From Variovorax paradoxus (lineage in GTDB: Bacteria; Pseudomonadota; Gammaproteobacteria; Burkholderiales; Burkholderiaceae_C): 64,000 bases of DNA. Below, one piece after another: positions 44,051-52,777 of this stretch (the stretch's first letter is position 1; every line of letters starts with the position of its first letter). Made by a program: the position numbers and the translations under genes. The DNA is taken from NCBI RefSeq assembly GCF_018614955.1, contig NZ_JAGGNV010000032.1:1-64000 (forward strand), written 5' to 3'. The notes under the pieces were generated by a model, which did no database searches, was not told where the DNA came from, and saw only the letters and a program-made list of their open reading frames with translations.

Positions 44051-45196
44051 TCAGAAGGGAGCGAACTCCTTGCCGACGATGTCGCGGGCAATGATGCCCA
44101 GGTGCACCTCGCGCGGGCCGTCGGCGGACTCCATGCCGAGGCAGTCGCGCAGCCGCTGCTCGTGCGGGAGGTCCTTGGCCCAGCCGTAGTGGCCGTTCAG
44201 GCGCATGCAGGTGTAGAGCACCTCGTTGGCTACCTTGACGCCGAACCACTTGGCCATCGACGACTCGGTGTCGTGACGCAGGTCCTTGTCCTTCTGCGAC
44301 AAAGCCTTGTAGCAGAGCATCCGGGCAGCTTCGAGGTTCGTCGCGCAGATCGCGAGTTCCTGGGCGACACCCTGCCACTTGGTCGCCGAACGGCCCATGA
44401 TCTGGCGCTGCTTCAGGTATTCCGTCGTCTCTTCGAGCGACTTTTGCGCAGCCCCGATACAGGCGAGCGGCACGAAATTGCGGTTGTAGCCGATGATTGT
44501 CATCGCCCAGATGAAGCCTTCATTCTCCTTGCCGATCATGTTGCGCGCCGGGATGCGCACGTTGTCGAAGAAGAAGCTGCCGCCACGGTCCAGCTTCTGG
44601 CCCATGCGCTCGAAGTTCACAGCGTTCACGCCGGGCGTGTCGGTGGGCACCAGGAAGAACGACAAGCCACGGGGACCGGGACCACCGGTGCGTGCGGAGA
44701 CGAACACAACCTTGGACACACCGGTGAACGTGATGCTGGTCTTCTCGCCATTGAGGACCCAGTGATCACCATCGCGGACAGCCTTTGTCATGATGTTGCC
44801 CGCGTCCGCACCGCCACGCGGCTCTGTGAAAGCGAGCGACATCATCTCGCCATTCGCGATGCGCGGAATCCACTCGTCCTGAAGTTCGGGATGCATGGCG
44901 TGGGCCATCTCGCCGAGGTGGATCGCGTTTGAAATGAAGTAGCGAATCTGGTGATCGCAGCGCCCGATCTCCTCGCACACGATGCCGCAGTCGACGAAGG
45001 AGTAGCCCTCCCCGCCGAATTTCTCGGGAAGGCGCAAGCGCAGCAGACCCATGTCCACGATCTTCTGCATGAACTCCGGAGTAACGAACTCGCCGCTGCG
45101 GTCCCAGTGCTGGTACTTGGGCAGCAGTTCCTTCTCGGCGAAGGCGCGCACCGAGTCGCGGATCATGATCTGGTTGTCGGTCAGGCTGAAATTCAT
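44051..45196 (-). CDS. Acyl-CoA dehydrogenase-like flavoprotein (non-canonical C-terminus)
   Basis: 381 aa from the ATG at 45196. Family marks: NFSLTDNQIMIRDSVRAFAEKELLPKY, LAFTEPRGGADAGNIMTKAV (FAD-binding), and the LDRGGSFFFDNVRIPARNMIG segment. The usual catalytic EGTxxI region near the C-terminus is replaced by SADGPREVHLGIIARD, like the ACAD10/11 type, so the catalytic base may differ. It follows the HMG-lyase-like gene by 14 bases. EtfAB encoded upstream could accept its electrons. Confidence 0.9.
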   Translation of the reverse strand: MNFSLTDNQIMIRDSVRAFAEKELLPKYQHWDRSGEFVTPEFMQKIVDMGLLRLRLPEKFGGEGYSFVDCGIVCEEIGRCDHQIRYFISNAIHLGEMAHAMHPELQDEWIPRIANGEMMSLAFTEPRGGADAGNIMTKAVRDGDHWVLNGEKTSITFTGVSKVVFVSARTGGPGPRGLSFFLVPTDTPGVNAVNFERMGQKLDRGGSFFFDNVRIPARNMIGKENEGFIWAMTIIGYNRNFVPLACIGAAQKSLEETTEYLKQRQIMGRSATKWQGVAQELAICATNLEAARMLCYKALSQKDKDLRHDTESSMAKWFGVKVANEVLYTCMRLNGHYGWAKDLPHEQRLRDCLGMESADGPREVHLGIIARDIVGKEFAPF

Positions 45197-45210
45197 GGTG
45201 ATTTGTCCTT

Positions 45211-46332
45211 TCAATTCGAGACAGGTTGTCCGGGGATATGGAACCAGGGGCCGCTGATGGGCTGCTTCCACGGTGAGAAGGCCTCGCCCTCGTAGGCGGC
45301 GGGACCGAGCTTGAAATGCCGGGCGGCGTTGAGGCTTTCGACGGCCGGCAGGTTGGGGTCGTACAGGCCGGGCCCGGATGGGCGCGGCCCCGCCTTAGAG
45401 ACATGGCCGAAAGTGGGGTGGCCGAGCATGCGCTCCAGCAGCCAGGCGCACTCGATGATCTTGTCGAGATCCACGCCCGTCTCGATGCCCATGCCCTCCA
45501 GCATGTGCAGAAGGTCCTCCGTGGGCGCCATGCCTGACGCTATCCCGTTGCCGCAGTACTGCCCGCCCCCGACACCGCCGAGCGTGCCTTCAATCAGCAC
45601 GGTATCCACCGGATCCAGTGTCCTCAGAGCTGCATACAGGGAAGGCAGCGCCATAGCCCGCGCGTCGTGCATGTGGAGGTGGAAGTGCTTCACCTCCGGC
45701 CAACGGCGCTTGATCTCGCGCAGGTCGGCCTCCATCTCGTGCGGCAGGCAGAAGCTCTGTGAGTCGTGCAGGCCGATCTCGAACACCTCCATACCTGCGG
45801 CGCGCAACGCGTCGATCTGCCGCGACAGCGACCAAAGCCGATATTCCCGCGAGAACCTGCCGAGGAAGTTGGAGCCCCAGGCAGATGCAATCCCCGCGCG
45901 CGCTCGCGTCACACCGCGGCTACGCGCGTCTTCGATAAGTTCAGGCCACCCCTGCATGGACTCCTCGATGGAGCGGTTCACGTTGCGGCGCTGATGCACG
46001 TCGCAGATGTCCTGGAACAGCGTGCAAACCTCGGCCTCTACGGCCAGGGGTGGAGAGAACTTCTCGGCCAGCTTGCGCGCCTTCTGGTTGTGGATGAAGG
46101 TGACGTATTCCACGCCAGGGCGCGGGCGGAAGGACGTCAGCAGCTCCTCGAAGCACCCCATCTGCGGCACGAACCGCGGGCTGACGAAAGCCCCAACGGC
46201 AATGCGCTTGAGTCCGGTGTCGGACAGCGCTTCAATCAGCTCAATGCGGGCAGAGAGCGGGATGCGCGCGTCGGCGATGCCGAAGCCTTCGCGCATCACT
46301 TCCTCGCTGTAGATGATCGTGGGCCAGTTCAC
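45211..46332 (-). CDS. HMG-CoA-lyase-like / pyruvate-carboxyltransferase-family aldolase
   Basis: 373 aa. TIM-barrel DRE-family pattern: MREGFGIADARIPLSARIELIEALSDTG at the start, AVGAFVSPRFVPQM (second strand of the lyase signature), metal-binding HxH in HFHLHMHDARAMAL, and the loop GTLGGVGGGQYCGNG. Such enzymes cleave 3-hydroxy-3-methylacyl-CoA or citramalyl-type thioesters. It is the first gene of the 10-gene leftward operon, behind a promoter flanked by two FadR-like sites. The substrate is unassigned; the canonical DGLQNE is REGFGI here, so specificity may be different. Confidence 0.83.
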   Translation of the reverse strand: MNWPTIIYSEEVMREGFGIADARIPLSARIELIEALSDTGLKRIAVGAFVSPRFVPQMGCFEELLTSFRPRPGVEYVTFIHNQKARKLAEKFSPPLAVEAEVCTLFQDICDVHQRRNVNRSIEESMQGWPELIEDARSRGVTRARAGIASAWGSNFLGRFSREYRLWSLSRQIDALRAAGMEVFEIGLHDSQSFCLPHEMEADLREIKRRWPEVKHFHLHMHDARAMALPSLYAALRTLDPVDTVLIEGTLGGVGGGQYCGNGIASGMAPTEDLLHMLEGMGIETGVDLDKIIECAWLLERMLGHPTFGHVSKAGPRPSGPGLYDPNLPAVESLNAARHFKLGPAAYEGEAFSPWKQPISGPWFHIPGQPVSN

Positions 46333-46353
46333 GTCTGTCTCCGTTGTCGAACG

Positions 46354-46407
46354 TTTAATTGTCTACCTATTATCGCGCGGATCGCCAAATAGTCAACCAA
46401 TTAAAAT
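46354..46407 (-). promoter_or_regulatory. HMG-lyase operon promoter with two FadR-like operators
   Basis: On the minus strand: TTGACT (plus 46391-46396), 16-base spacer, GATAAT (plus 46369-46374), a near-consensus sigma-70 promoter. Site 1, AATTGGTTGACTATT, overlaps the -35. Site 2, AATAGGTAGACAATTAA (plus 46355-46371), covers the start region. Both match AAATGGTTAGACATTAA and AAATGGTTATACAATAA found upstream of the CaiB gene and etfB. GntR/FCD proteins bind such TGGT-x-ACA type sites. Confidence 0.55.
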
Positions 46408-46451
46408 CGACGATGGTCAGCGCGCAATCTCGCCCCACGAGGCGACGGAAG

Positions 46452-47690
46452 TCAGTAATGGATGACGCCGCGGCTGCGCAGTTCGGCCAACTGCGCTTCA
46501 TCCAGCGACAGCTCTGCCTGCAGCACTTCACGGGTGGACTCGCCGAGGTTCTGCCCGGTCCACCGTACGGTGGGACCAAATTGCGCCATCCGCGGCACGG
46601 GCGCCGGCATGCACACATCGCCGCGATCGTGGTCCGGCACTTCGACAAAGTTGCCGCGCGCAGCCACCTGCGGATGGGCCATGACGTCAGCGATGCTGTT
46701 GATCTTGACGGCAGGCACGTCCGCGGCCTGCAAGGCGGCAATGGCTTCGTCGGTCGTGCGGGTGCCGAGCCATTCGTTGATCGCGGCGTCGAGCACAGGC
46801 CGGTGCGCCACGCGATCCCTGTTGTGCTGGAACTGCTCGGCCGCTGCAATGTCGGGCCGGCCCACCGCCGTGAGGAGCCGCTCGAAGACGCGGTTGCCGG
46901 TGCCGCTGATGAAGATCCAGTCGCCGCTGCCCGTGCGATACGCGCCGCCAGGGGCGACGTAGTCAGGCGTGTTGCCCGTGCGCTCAGTGACGCGGCCCTG
47001 GTGGCGCCAACGCTGTGGCATGTCTTTGAGGAAGGGGATGATGGCCTCATACAAGGCGAGATCGATCTCGTTGCCGTCGGACGGGCCGTGCCTGCTCTTG
47101 CCCATCAACGCGACCACGATCCCGAAAGCAGACCACAGGCCGGCAGTGAAGTCGCACACAGGCAGGCCGCACTGCTGCGGGGGCATGTCAGGCTCGCCCG
47201 TGACGTGCACCAAGCCGGCAAATGCCTGCGCATTCCGATCGAATCCCGGCATGTCACGCCAGGGGCCGTCCTGGCCGTAGCCGCTGATGCGAGCGACGAT
47301 CAGGTCAGGCCGCCTCTGCTTCATCCACTCCAGCGTGATGCCCCACCGATCGAGTGTTCCGGGGCGGAAGTTCTCCACCAGCACGTCAGCCTTCTCCAGC
47401 AGCCGGCCGAGCACGTCGCGTCCTTCCGGAGTGCGTACGTCGAGGGCAACGGACCGCTTGTTGCGCCCCATCGCAGCCCACCAGTAGCTGCTGTCGCCGT
47501 CGGGCGGGTAGGCGCCGAGGGTACGCATCGGGTCGCCGCCCTCCGGCAGTTCCAGCTTGAGCACCTCGGCGCCGAAATCCGCAAGCAGGGTTGCCGCGAA
47601 CGGACCGGAGATGAAGGTTCCGATCTCGATGACGCGCACGCCCTCGAGGGCGGCGCGGCGGGAGTCATTCCCGTTGGAGTTAGTAGGCAT
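46452..47690 (-). CDS. CaiB/BaiF-family CoA-transferase
   Basis: 412 aa from the ATG at 47690. GVRVIEIGTFISGPFAATLLADFGAEVLKLELPEGGDPMR, RNKRSVALDVRTPEGRD and ENFRPGTLDRWGI are the family N-terminal blocks; catalytic Asp in PVCDFTAGLWSAFG. The first gene after its own promoter, preceded by a FadR-like site at 47708-47724. It is separate from the HMG-lyase operon by about 120 bases but shares regulatory sequence with it. Confidence 0.92.
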   Translation of the reverse strand: MPTNSNGNDSRRAALEGVRVIEIGTFISGPFAATLLADFGAEVLKLELPEGGDPMRTLGAYPPDGDSSYWWAAMGRNKRSVALDVRTPEGRDVLGRLLEKADVLVENFRPGTLDRWGITLEWMKQRRPDLIVARISGYGQDGPWRDMPGFDRNAQAFAGLVHVTGEPDMPPQQCGLPVCDFTAGLWSAFGIVVALMGKSRHGPSDGNEIDLALYEAIIPFLKDMPQRWRHQGRVTERTGNTPDYVAPGGAYRTGSGDWIFISGTGNRVFERLLTAVGRPDIAAAEQFQHNRDRVAHRPVLDAAINEWLGTRTTDEAIAALQAADVPAVKINSIADVMAHPQVAARGNFVEVPDHDRGDVCMPAPVPRMAQFGPTVRWTGQNLGESTREVLQAELSLDEAQLAELRSRGVIHY

Positions 47691-47707
47691 CTTTCGAACG
47701 GTTGAGC

Positions 47708-47724
47708 TTAATGTCTAACCATTT
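47708..47724. promoter_or_regulatory. FadR/GntR-like operator upstream of CaiB
   Basis: TTAATGTCTAACCATTT, i.e. AAATGGTTAGACATTAA on the coding strand, 18 bases before the start codon. It matches three other sites in this part of the window. Confidence 0.5.
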
Positions 47725-47985
47725 GAACAGATTGCCGGCTACCGGTAAACCGGCGCGAACCCCGATGACGCGGCGCCGGCCGCGGCCCGAGCATCTCCCC
47801 AAGCCTTACTCCTGCAAAGAGTTACTTGAGTGCCTCCCAACAGGCCGGCCAGAGCACTCGCCAAATGAGGTGGCCGTACGCCGACGGCGGGCGAACATGG
47901 CGGCGGAACTGTGTCGTCAGATCGCTACGATCAGGCGCACCCCGTAGCGCCGATGCGCATGCCATCTGCGCGCGCACGACCGTCT

Positions 47986-48006
47986 AAATGGTTATACAAT
48001 AATAAA
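47986..48006 (+). promoter_or_regulatory. FadR/GntR-like operator upstream of etfB
   Basis: AAATGGTTATACAATAA followed by TAAA, about 165 bases before the etfB start. The TATACA inside it could be a -10 element. It shares AAATGGTTA.ACA with the other sites. Confidence 0.5.
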
Positions 48007-48170
48007 GGCGTGTGGCCTTCCCTTCGATCTTTGAACAGTCTCAATGAGCCCCCTCTACGGGCGCGCATTTTGCGCGTGAAAAGCGAAGCTGGTGCGCCTG
48101 AATGTGCAACCAGAGAATGCATCGATGCGGTACGCACCGATGGCTCTTCTGACTGATAGGAGTGAATAGA

Positions 48171-48920
48171 GTGAAAATCCTGGTCCCCGTCAAGCGGGTC
48201 GTCGATTTCAACGTGAAGGTGCGCGTCAAGAGCGACGGCACCGGTGTGGACATCGCCAACGTCAAGATGAGCATGAACCCCTTCGACGAGATCGCCGTCG
48301 AAGAGGCGGTGCGCTTGAAGGAAAAGGGTGTCGTCACCGAAGTCATCGCCGTCTCCTGCGGCGATGCCAAGTGCCAGGAGACCCTGCGCACCGCCATGGC
48401 CATCGGCGCCGACCGCGGCATCCTGGTCGAGACCTCCGAAGAGCTGCAGCCGCTGGCCGTCGCCAAGCTCCTGAAGGCATTGGTCGACAAGGAACAGCCG
48501 CAACTGGTCATCCTCGGCAAGCAGGCCATCGACGACGACGCGAACCAAACGGGCCAGATGCTCGCGGCGCTCGCCGACCTCCCGCAAGCGACCTTCGCTT
48601 CGAAGGTCGAGGTGAATGGCGACAAAGTCAACGTCACCCGCGAGGTCGACGGCGGCCTGGAAACCATCTCGCTCACGCTGCCCGCGGTCATCACCACCGA
48701 CCTGCGCCTGAACGAGCCGCGCTATGTCACCTTGCCCAACATCATGAAGGCCAAGAAGAAGCAGCTCGACACCTTCAAGCCCGAAGACCTGGGCGTGGAC
48801 GTCAAGCCGCGGCTGAAGACCCTGAAGGTCAGCGAGCCCCCGAAGCGAGGCGCCGGCATCAAGGTGCCCGACGTCGCCACCCTGGTGGACAAACTCAAGA
48901 ACGAAGCAAAGGTGATCTGA
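48171..48920 (+). CDS. etfB: Electron transfer flavoprotein beta subunit
   Basis: 249 aa from a GTG at 48171, with AGGAG 8 bases upstream; [19 protein letters not shown] is the typical EtfB N-terminus. Adenine-nucleotide-binding and recognition segments include [41 protein letters not shown] and [20 protein letters not shown]. With EtfA it passes electrons from acyl-CoA dehydrogenases to ETF-ubiquinone oxidoreductase. Two acyl-CoA dehydrogenase genes lie within 6 kb on either side. Confidence 0.95.
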   Translation: MKILVPVKRVVDFNVKVRVKSDGTGVDIANVKMSMNPFDEIAVEEAVRLKEKGVVTEVIAVSCGDAKCQETLRTAMAIGADRGILVETSEELQPLAVAKLLKALVDKEQPQLVILGKQAIDDDANQTGQMLAALADLPQATFASKVEVNGDKVNVTREVDGGLETISLTLPAVITTDLRLNEPRYVTLPNIMKAKKKQLDTFKPEDLGVDVKPRLKTLKVSEPPKRGAGIKVPDVATLVDKLKNEAKVI

Positions 48921-48922
48921 AC

Positions 48923-49858
48923 ATGACCGTCCTCGTCATTGCCGAACACGACCACGCCACCGTCAAGCCGGCGACCCTGAACACCGTGACCGCGGGCATC
49001 GCCTGCCAGAGCGGCGACGTGCACGTGCTGGTGGCCGGCGCCAACGCTGCCGAAGCCGCAGCGGCTGCCGCGAAGATCGCGGGCGTCGCCAAGGTGATCG
49101 CCGCCGACAGCCCCTCTCTCGCCGAGAACCTCGCGGAGAACGTCGCCGCCCAGGTGCTCGCCATCGCCAAGAACTACAGCCACATCCTGTTCCCCGCCAC
49201 GGCCAACGGCAAGAACGTGGCTCCCAGAGTCGCAGCCAAGCTGGACGTCGCGCAGATCAGCGACGTCACCAAGGTCGACAGCCCCGACACCTTCGAGCGG
49301 CCGATCTACGCGGGCAACGCGATTGCCATCGTGCAGAGCAGCGACGCGATCAAGGTGGTCACGGTGCGCACCACGGGCTTCGACCCGGCGGCGGCCACCG
49401 GCGGCAGCGCCACGGTGGAGAACGCCGAGGGCGTGGCCGATTCGGGCAAGAGCAGTTTCGTCGGCCGCGAAGTGACCAAGAGCGAGCGCCCCGAACTCAC
49501 CGCGGCCAAGATCATCGTCTCCGGCGGCCGAGCGCTGGGCAGCGCGGAGAAGTTCACCGAGGTGATGGCGCCGCTGGCCGACAAGCTCAACGCAGGCCTG
49601 GGCGCCAGCCGCGCGGCGGTCGATGCGGGCTACGCCCCGAACGACTGGCAAGTGGGCCAGACCGGCAAGATCGTGGCGCCGCAGCTCTACATCGCCTGCG
49701 GCATCTCGGGCGCGATCCAGCATCTGGCGGGCATGAAGGACTCAAAGGTGATCGTGGCGATCAACAAGGACGAAGAGGCGCCGATCTTCTCGGTGGCCGA
49801 CTATGGCCTCGTGGCCGACCTGTTTACGGCTGTGCCGGAACTCGCCAAGGCGCTCTGA
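48923..49858 (+). CDS. etfA: Electron transfer flavoprotein alpha subunit
   Basis: 311 aa from the ATG at 48923, two bases after the etfB stop. [22 protein letters not shown] start, the FAD-binding domain with [48 protein letters not shown] and the end [11 protein letters not shown] identify EtfA. It is of normal length and shows no defects. A second etf pair elsewhere in the genome is likely, since this one lies in a catabolic region. Confidence 0.96.
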   Translation: MTVLVIAEHDHATVKPATLNTVTAGIACQSGDVHVLVAGANAAEAAAAAAKIAGVAKVIAADSPSLAENLAENVAAQVLAIAKNYSHILFPATANGKNVAPRVAAKLDVAQISDVTKVDSPDTFERPIYAGNAIAIVQSSDAIKVVTVRTTGFDPAAATGGSATVENAEGVADSGKSSFVGREVTKSERPELTAAKIIVSGGRALGSAEKFTEVMAPLADKLNAGLGASRAAVDAGYAPNDWQVGQTGKIVAPQLYIACGISGAIQHLAGMKDSKVIVAINKDEEAPIFSVADYGLVADLFTAVPELAKAL

Positions 49859-49949
49859 TCACGGAACCGCCAGCCTGAATCTGATCTGGGAGCACGGACA
49901 GCCTCGTCTGTCTACTCGTCTTGACCGCAGCGCTCGCTAGTCCAAAGCA

Positions 49950-51188
49950 ATGACCGATCGTCAATCGAATCAGGCTCTAGAAATTTTGCGCCACGCCGCT
50001 ACCCTGGTGGTAATACGCGTTGCATCACCCGGGTTTGAGGTTCTGCTCATGCGTCGCGCGGACAAAGGCGACCGGAACAGTGGTGCTTGGGTCTTTCCCG
50101 GCGGCCTGGTGGACAGGGCAGATCACCTATGCCACCCGTATTGCACGGGTCTGGATGATGCCGCCGCAAGCCATCGACTAGGTGTCGCAAGAGGCGGCTT
50201 GGACTATTACGTCGCAGCAATTCGCGAAACCTTTGAAGAGGCTGGTCTTCTGTTCGCGGTTGGTGAGTCCGGCGAGCGCTTAGGTGTGGATGGTGTGCGC
50301 AGAGCATACTTGTCCTCGATGCGCGGCCCACTGAACCAAGGAAACATCGAGTTCGCTGCGGTGTGCCAAACACAACGACTGCGGCTGGCGGCGCATATGC
50401 TGCACTACATCGCGCACTGGATAACGCCAGTCGGGATGCCAAAGCGATTTGACACGAGATTCTTCTTGGCGGTCTTTGCGGATGAGCAGCTTGTTGAGCA
50501 TGACAATGCGGAGGTCGTGGAGCATGGTTGGTTCAACCCGGCTTCCCTGCTCGCCGACCCGGGCGAGCGGAGACTTCTTGGTGTCACGCGTTCAACGCTC
50601 AAACTCATGTCCGGGTTTGGCACGTTGGAGGCGTTGATGCGCTGGGCAGCCTCTCCACGTGTAGTGAAGACAATGCTTCGTCGACGTTGCCGGGATGCGG
50701 CTGGGGCGCAGACGGTGCTTCCCGATCACCCGGCATGGGCTGAGATCGGCCTGCTCGATCCCCAGGGCAAGGGCTTAGCATGGTGCGAATTGCGCATCGG
50801 AGAACGGGTGCGACTATCACCATTTGTTCAGCGCCTCACGCACGCGGGCGGCAACACATACCTCGTCGGCGACATCGTCAACGGCTGGGTGGTAATCGAT
50901 CCTCGTGACTCAGAACAGATGCAGAAGGCCATGATGGAGAACCTTGACAACGGAACGCCGACTGTCGTGATGACCGGGCAGCCGGTCTCGGCGGAGCCCA
51001 TTCACCTCGGAGAGAGCCTTACCCTGAAACCCATTGCCACGCCTGACGGAACGGGATGGCTGCTCGTGGAGGAGCGAATGGCATTCATGGGCCGCTGGCG
51101 TCCTCCGCAGTCTGAATCCTCCATCGCCTTGCGTGCGTCGGCCGACTGGATTGCACCGCGCGAAGGATTCCTGATCCAGCTGATCTGA
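49950..51188 (+). CDS. NUDIX hydrolase fused to a degenerate metallo-beta-lactamase-like C-terminus
   Basis: 412 aa. Residues about 15-230 are a NUDIX domain of the NUDT19/RP2 type: GAWVFPGG followed by an insertion, then the box REXXEEXG as RETFEEAG (92-99). Such enzymes hydrolyse CoA or other nucleoside diphosphate derivatives. Residues about 290-400 (RLTHAGGNTYLVGDIVNGWVVIDPRD) resemble the start of the metallo-hydrolase domain found fused to NUDIX in related bacteria, but the HxHxDH zinc motif is missing, so the domain is incomplete and probably non-catalytic. It is next to etfA. Confidence 0.75.
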   Translation: MTDRQSNQALEILRHAATLVVIRVASPGFEVLLMRRADKGDRNSGAWVFPGGLVDRADHLCHPYCTGLDDAAASHRLGVARGGLDYYVAAIRETFEEAGLLFAVGESGERLGVDGVRRAYLSSMRGPLNQGNIEFAAVCQTQRLRLAAHMLHYIAHWITPVGMPKRFDTRFFLAVFADEQLVEHDNAEVVEHGWFNPASLLADPGERRLLGVTRSTLKLMSGFGTLEALMRWAASPRVVKTMLRRRCRDAAGAQTVLPDHPAWAEIGLLDPQGKGLAWCELRIGERVRLSPFVQRLTHAGGNTYLVGDIVNGWVVIDPRDSEQMQKAMMENLDNGTPTVVMTGQPVSAEPIHLGESLTLKPIATPDGTGWLLVEERMAFMGRWRPPQSESSIALRASADWIAPREGFLIQLI

Positions 51189-51228
51189 TGCCACACCTAC
51201 ACCTCTTGCTGCAGTAATAATCAGCGTT

Positions 51229-52095
51229 ATGCCGTCATCCACCTCATCTCGCGTCGCAGCCACGTCCGTCGGCGCCAAACGTCCTAAAGCCGCGGAGCTG
51301 GTAGCGTCCGAGTTGCGGCGGCAGATCGTCACTGGGCGATTGAAGCCCGGCGACAAGTTGCAGCCTGAGCACGTGTTGAGATTCGAATTTGAGATCTCTC
51401 GTCCTACGATGCGCGAGGCATTGCGGCTCCTGGAATCGGAGTCCTTGATCAGCATCAGCCGCGGCAAGCACGGCGGCGCACGCGTGAGCTCCGTCGACCT
51501 GGGGGCAGTAGCCCGGCAGGTCGGTGTCTTCCTGCAATTGGAGGGAACGACGTTATCGGATGTCTGGCTTGCCCGCACTCTTATTGAACCACCCGCAGCA
51601 GGTCTCATTGCCGGGCGACCTGATCCGGAGGTCCTGGCGAGTTTGGAGGCAAACATCGAGGAAGCCCGCGAAGCAGCAACGAATGACCTCATCCGGTATG
51701 CTGATCTCAGTGCAGAGTTCTCGATGCTGATCACGCGCCACTGCGGGAGCAAGACAATTCATCTGTTGGCGGCGCTAATCTCCGACATCATTCGCCTTCA
51801 GCATGAGCACGTGACCGAGCAGACGCGTGAAAAGGTCAGCGTCGATCGGTTGCGACAGGAAAGCATCCGCAGCCGCGTGAAGGCGGTCGAACTGATGCGC
51901 AAGGGAAAAGTCGCAGAAATCGAAAGTTTCTGGCGCGCGCACCTCGAGCACATGCGAGACCTGGTGCTGGCGGCCTATGACGGACCGGCGACCATCGATG
52001 TATTGACAAAGCCGGCGCGCAAGTTGCGGCCCATTGGAAAGGTTCGGCGTGAAGAGCAGTCCTCTGCCCGCGCATCTTTGGCTGCTGCGAAGTAA
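51229..52095 (+). CDS. GntR/FadR-type (FCD) transcriptional regulator
   Basis: 288 aa. The N-terminal winged helix (VASELRRQIVTGRLKPGDKLQPEHVL ... ISRPTMREALRLLESESLISISRGKHGGARV) is the GntR domain; residues about 105-255 are helical FCD ligand-binding. The promoter-site family AAATGGTTAGACATTA around the HMG-lyase, CaiB and etf genes fits this class, and it is the closest regulator gene, so it is the leading candidate. Typical ligands are acids or acyl-CoAs. Confidence 0.9.
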   Translation: MPSSTSSRVAATSVGAKRPKAAELVASELRRQIVTGRLKPGDKLQPEHVLRFEFEISRPTMREALRLLESESLISISRGKHGGARVSSVDLGAVARQVGVFLQLEGTTLSDVWLARTLIEPPAAGLIAGRPDPEVLASLEANIEEAREAATNDLIRYADLSAEFSMLITRHCGSKTIHLLAALISDIIRLQHEHVTEQTREKVSVDRLRQESIRSRVKAVELMRKGKVAEIESFWRAHLEHMRDLVLAAYDGPATIDVLTKPARKLRPIGKVRREEQSSARASLAAAK

Positions 52096-52777
52096 ACGCT
52101 GAAGTGGGCCGTCTATGGGAAACGACCTGCACTCGCCTAGCTAGCTTCGCGAACGCTGCAGCCCCCGCGGTGTGGGCAACCAGTGCCAGGTGAACGACGA
52201 GCGAACAATAGTGCTCGGTACAGAGTTTCTGGATGGCCGACCTCGAGGCGCGCGACTGGGCCTTGAGGCTGAGGTGCTGCGCCATGGGGATCAAGGTCTT
52301 GCCCAGATCAGCCAAGCTACCTTGAATCCGCTGGCCCAGCAGTTAGTGGTGCATTCCTTGGAGTGCCATATCCGTCCCCCTTCGCCGTGGAGCATCGCCA
52401 TGAGGGAACGCCAATTGCTGTTTTCCGCCGACACGGTGTCGCACTGCTCAACCGAAGCAAGACCCAGACGCGGCGCGCACTGAAGCTGCAGGCTCCCCGG
52501 GCGCCGAGTGCATCGTCGGACCGCGTGCGGACGGGATCAGGCGCCTCGCTGCGCGAGAGCCACATGACATTGCGCATGGTGGCGAACGAGAGTGGGCCAC
52601 GAATCCGGCAGGAGTCAGGCTGCGACGGCTGAGAAGCGAACTCGCAGATGGCCGCACGTCGAGCGGCGTTTCGCTGCCCGGACGATTTTTCAAACTCCGC
52701 AGGCGAAGGGAACTCCAGTTCTCAACTCGCCGGTCCGTTCGCTGACCGGTAGGGTGTCAGGGCTTCGGGTTCGCCAA
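52096..52777. other. Intergenic region without recognised gene
   Basis: About 680 bases between the GntR gene and the acyl-CoA dehydrogenase. Frames up to 159 codons on the minus strand overlap the GntR gene and lack any motif. No repeat, RNA gene or clear terminator was found. Confidence 0.45.

Larger units (their letters stand above)
47691..48170. other. Divergent control region between CaiB and etfB
   Basis: 480 bases with no protein-like frame. It holds two FadR-like sites, one adjacent to each gene. The middle part (47730-47980) shows nothing recognisable. Confidence 0.5.

Noticed and set aside
52096..52777. Minus-strand frame of 159 codons overlapping the GntR gene end
   Set aside because: It overlaps a well-supported gene and has no motif.
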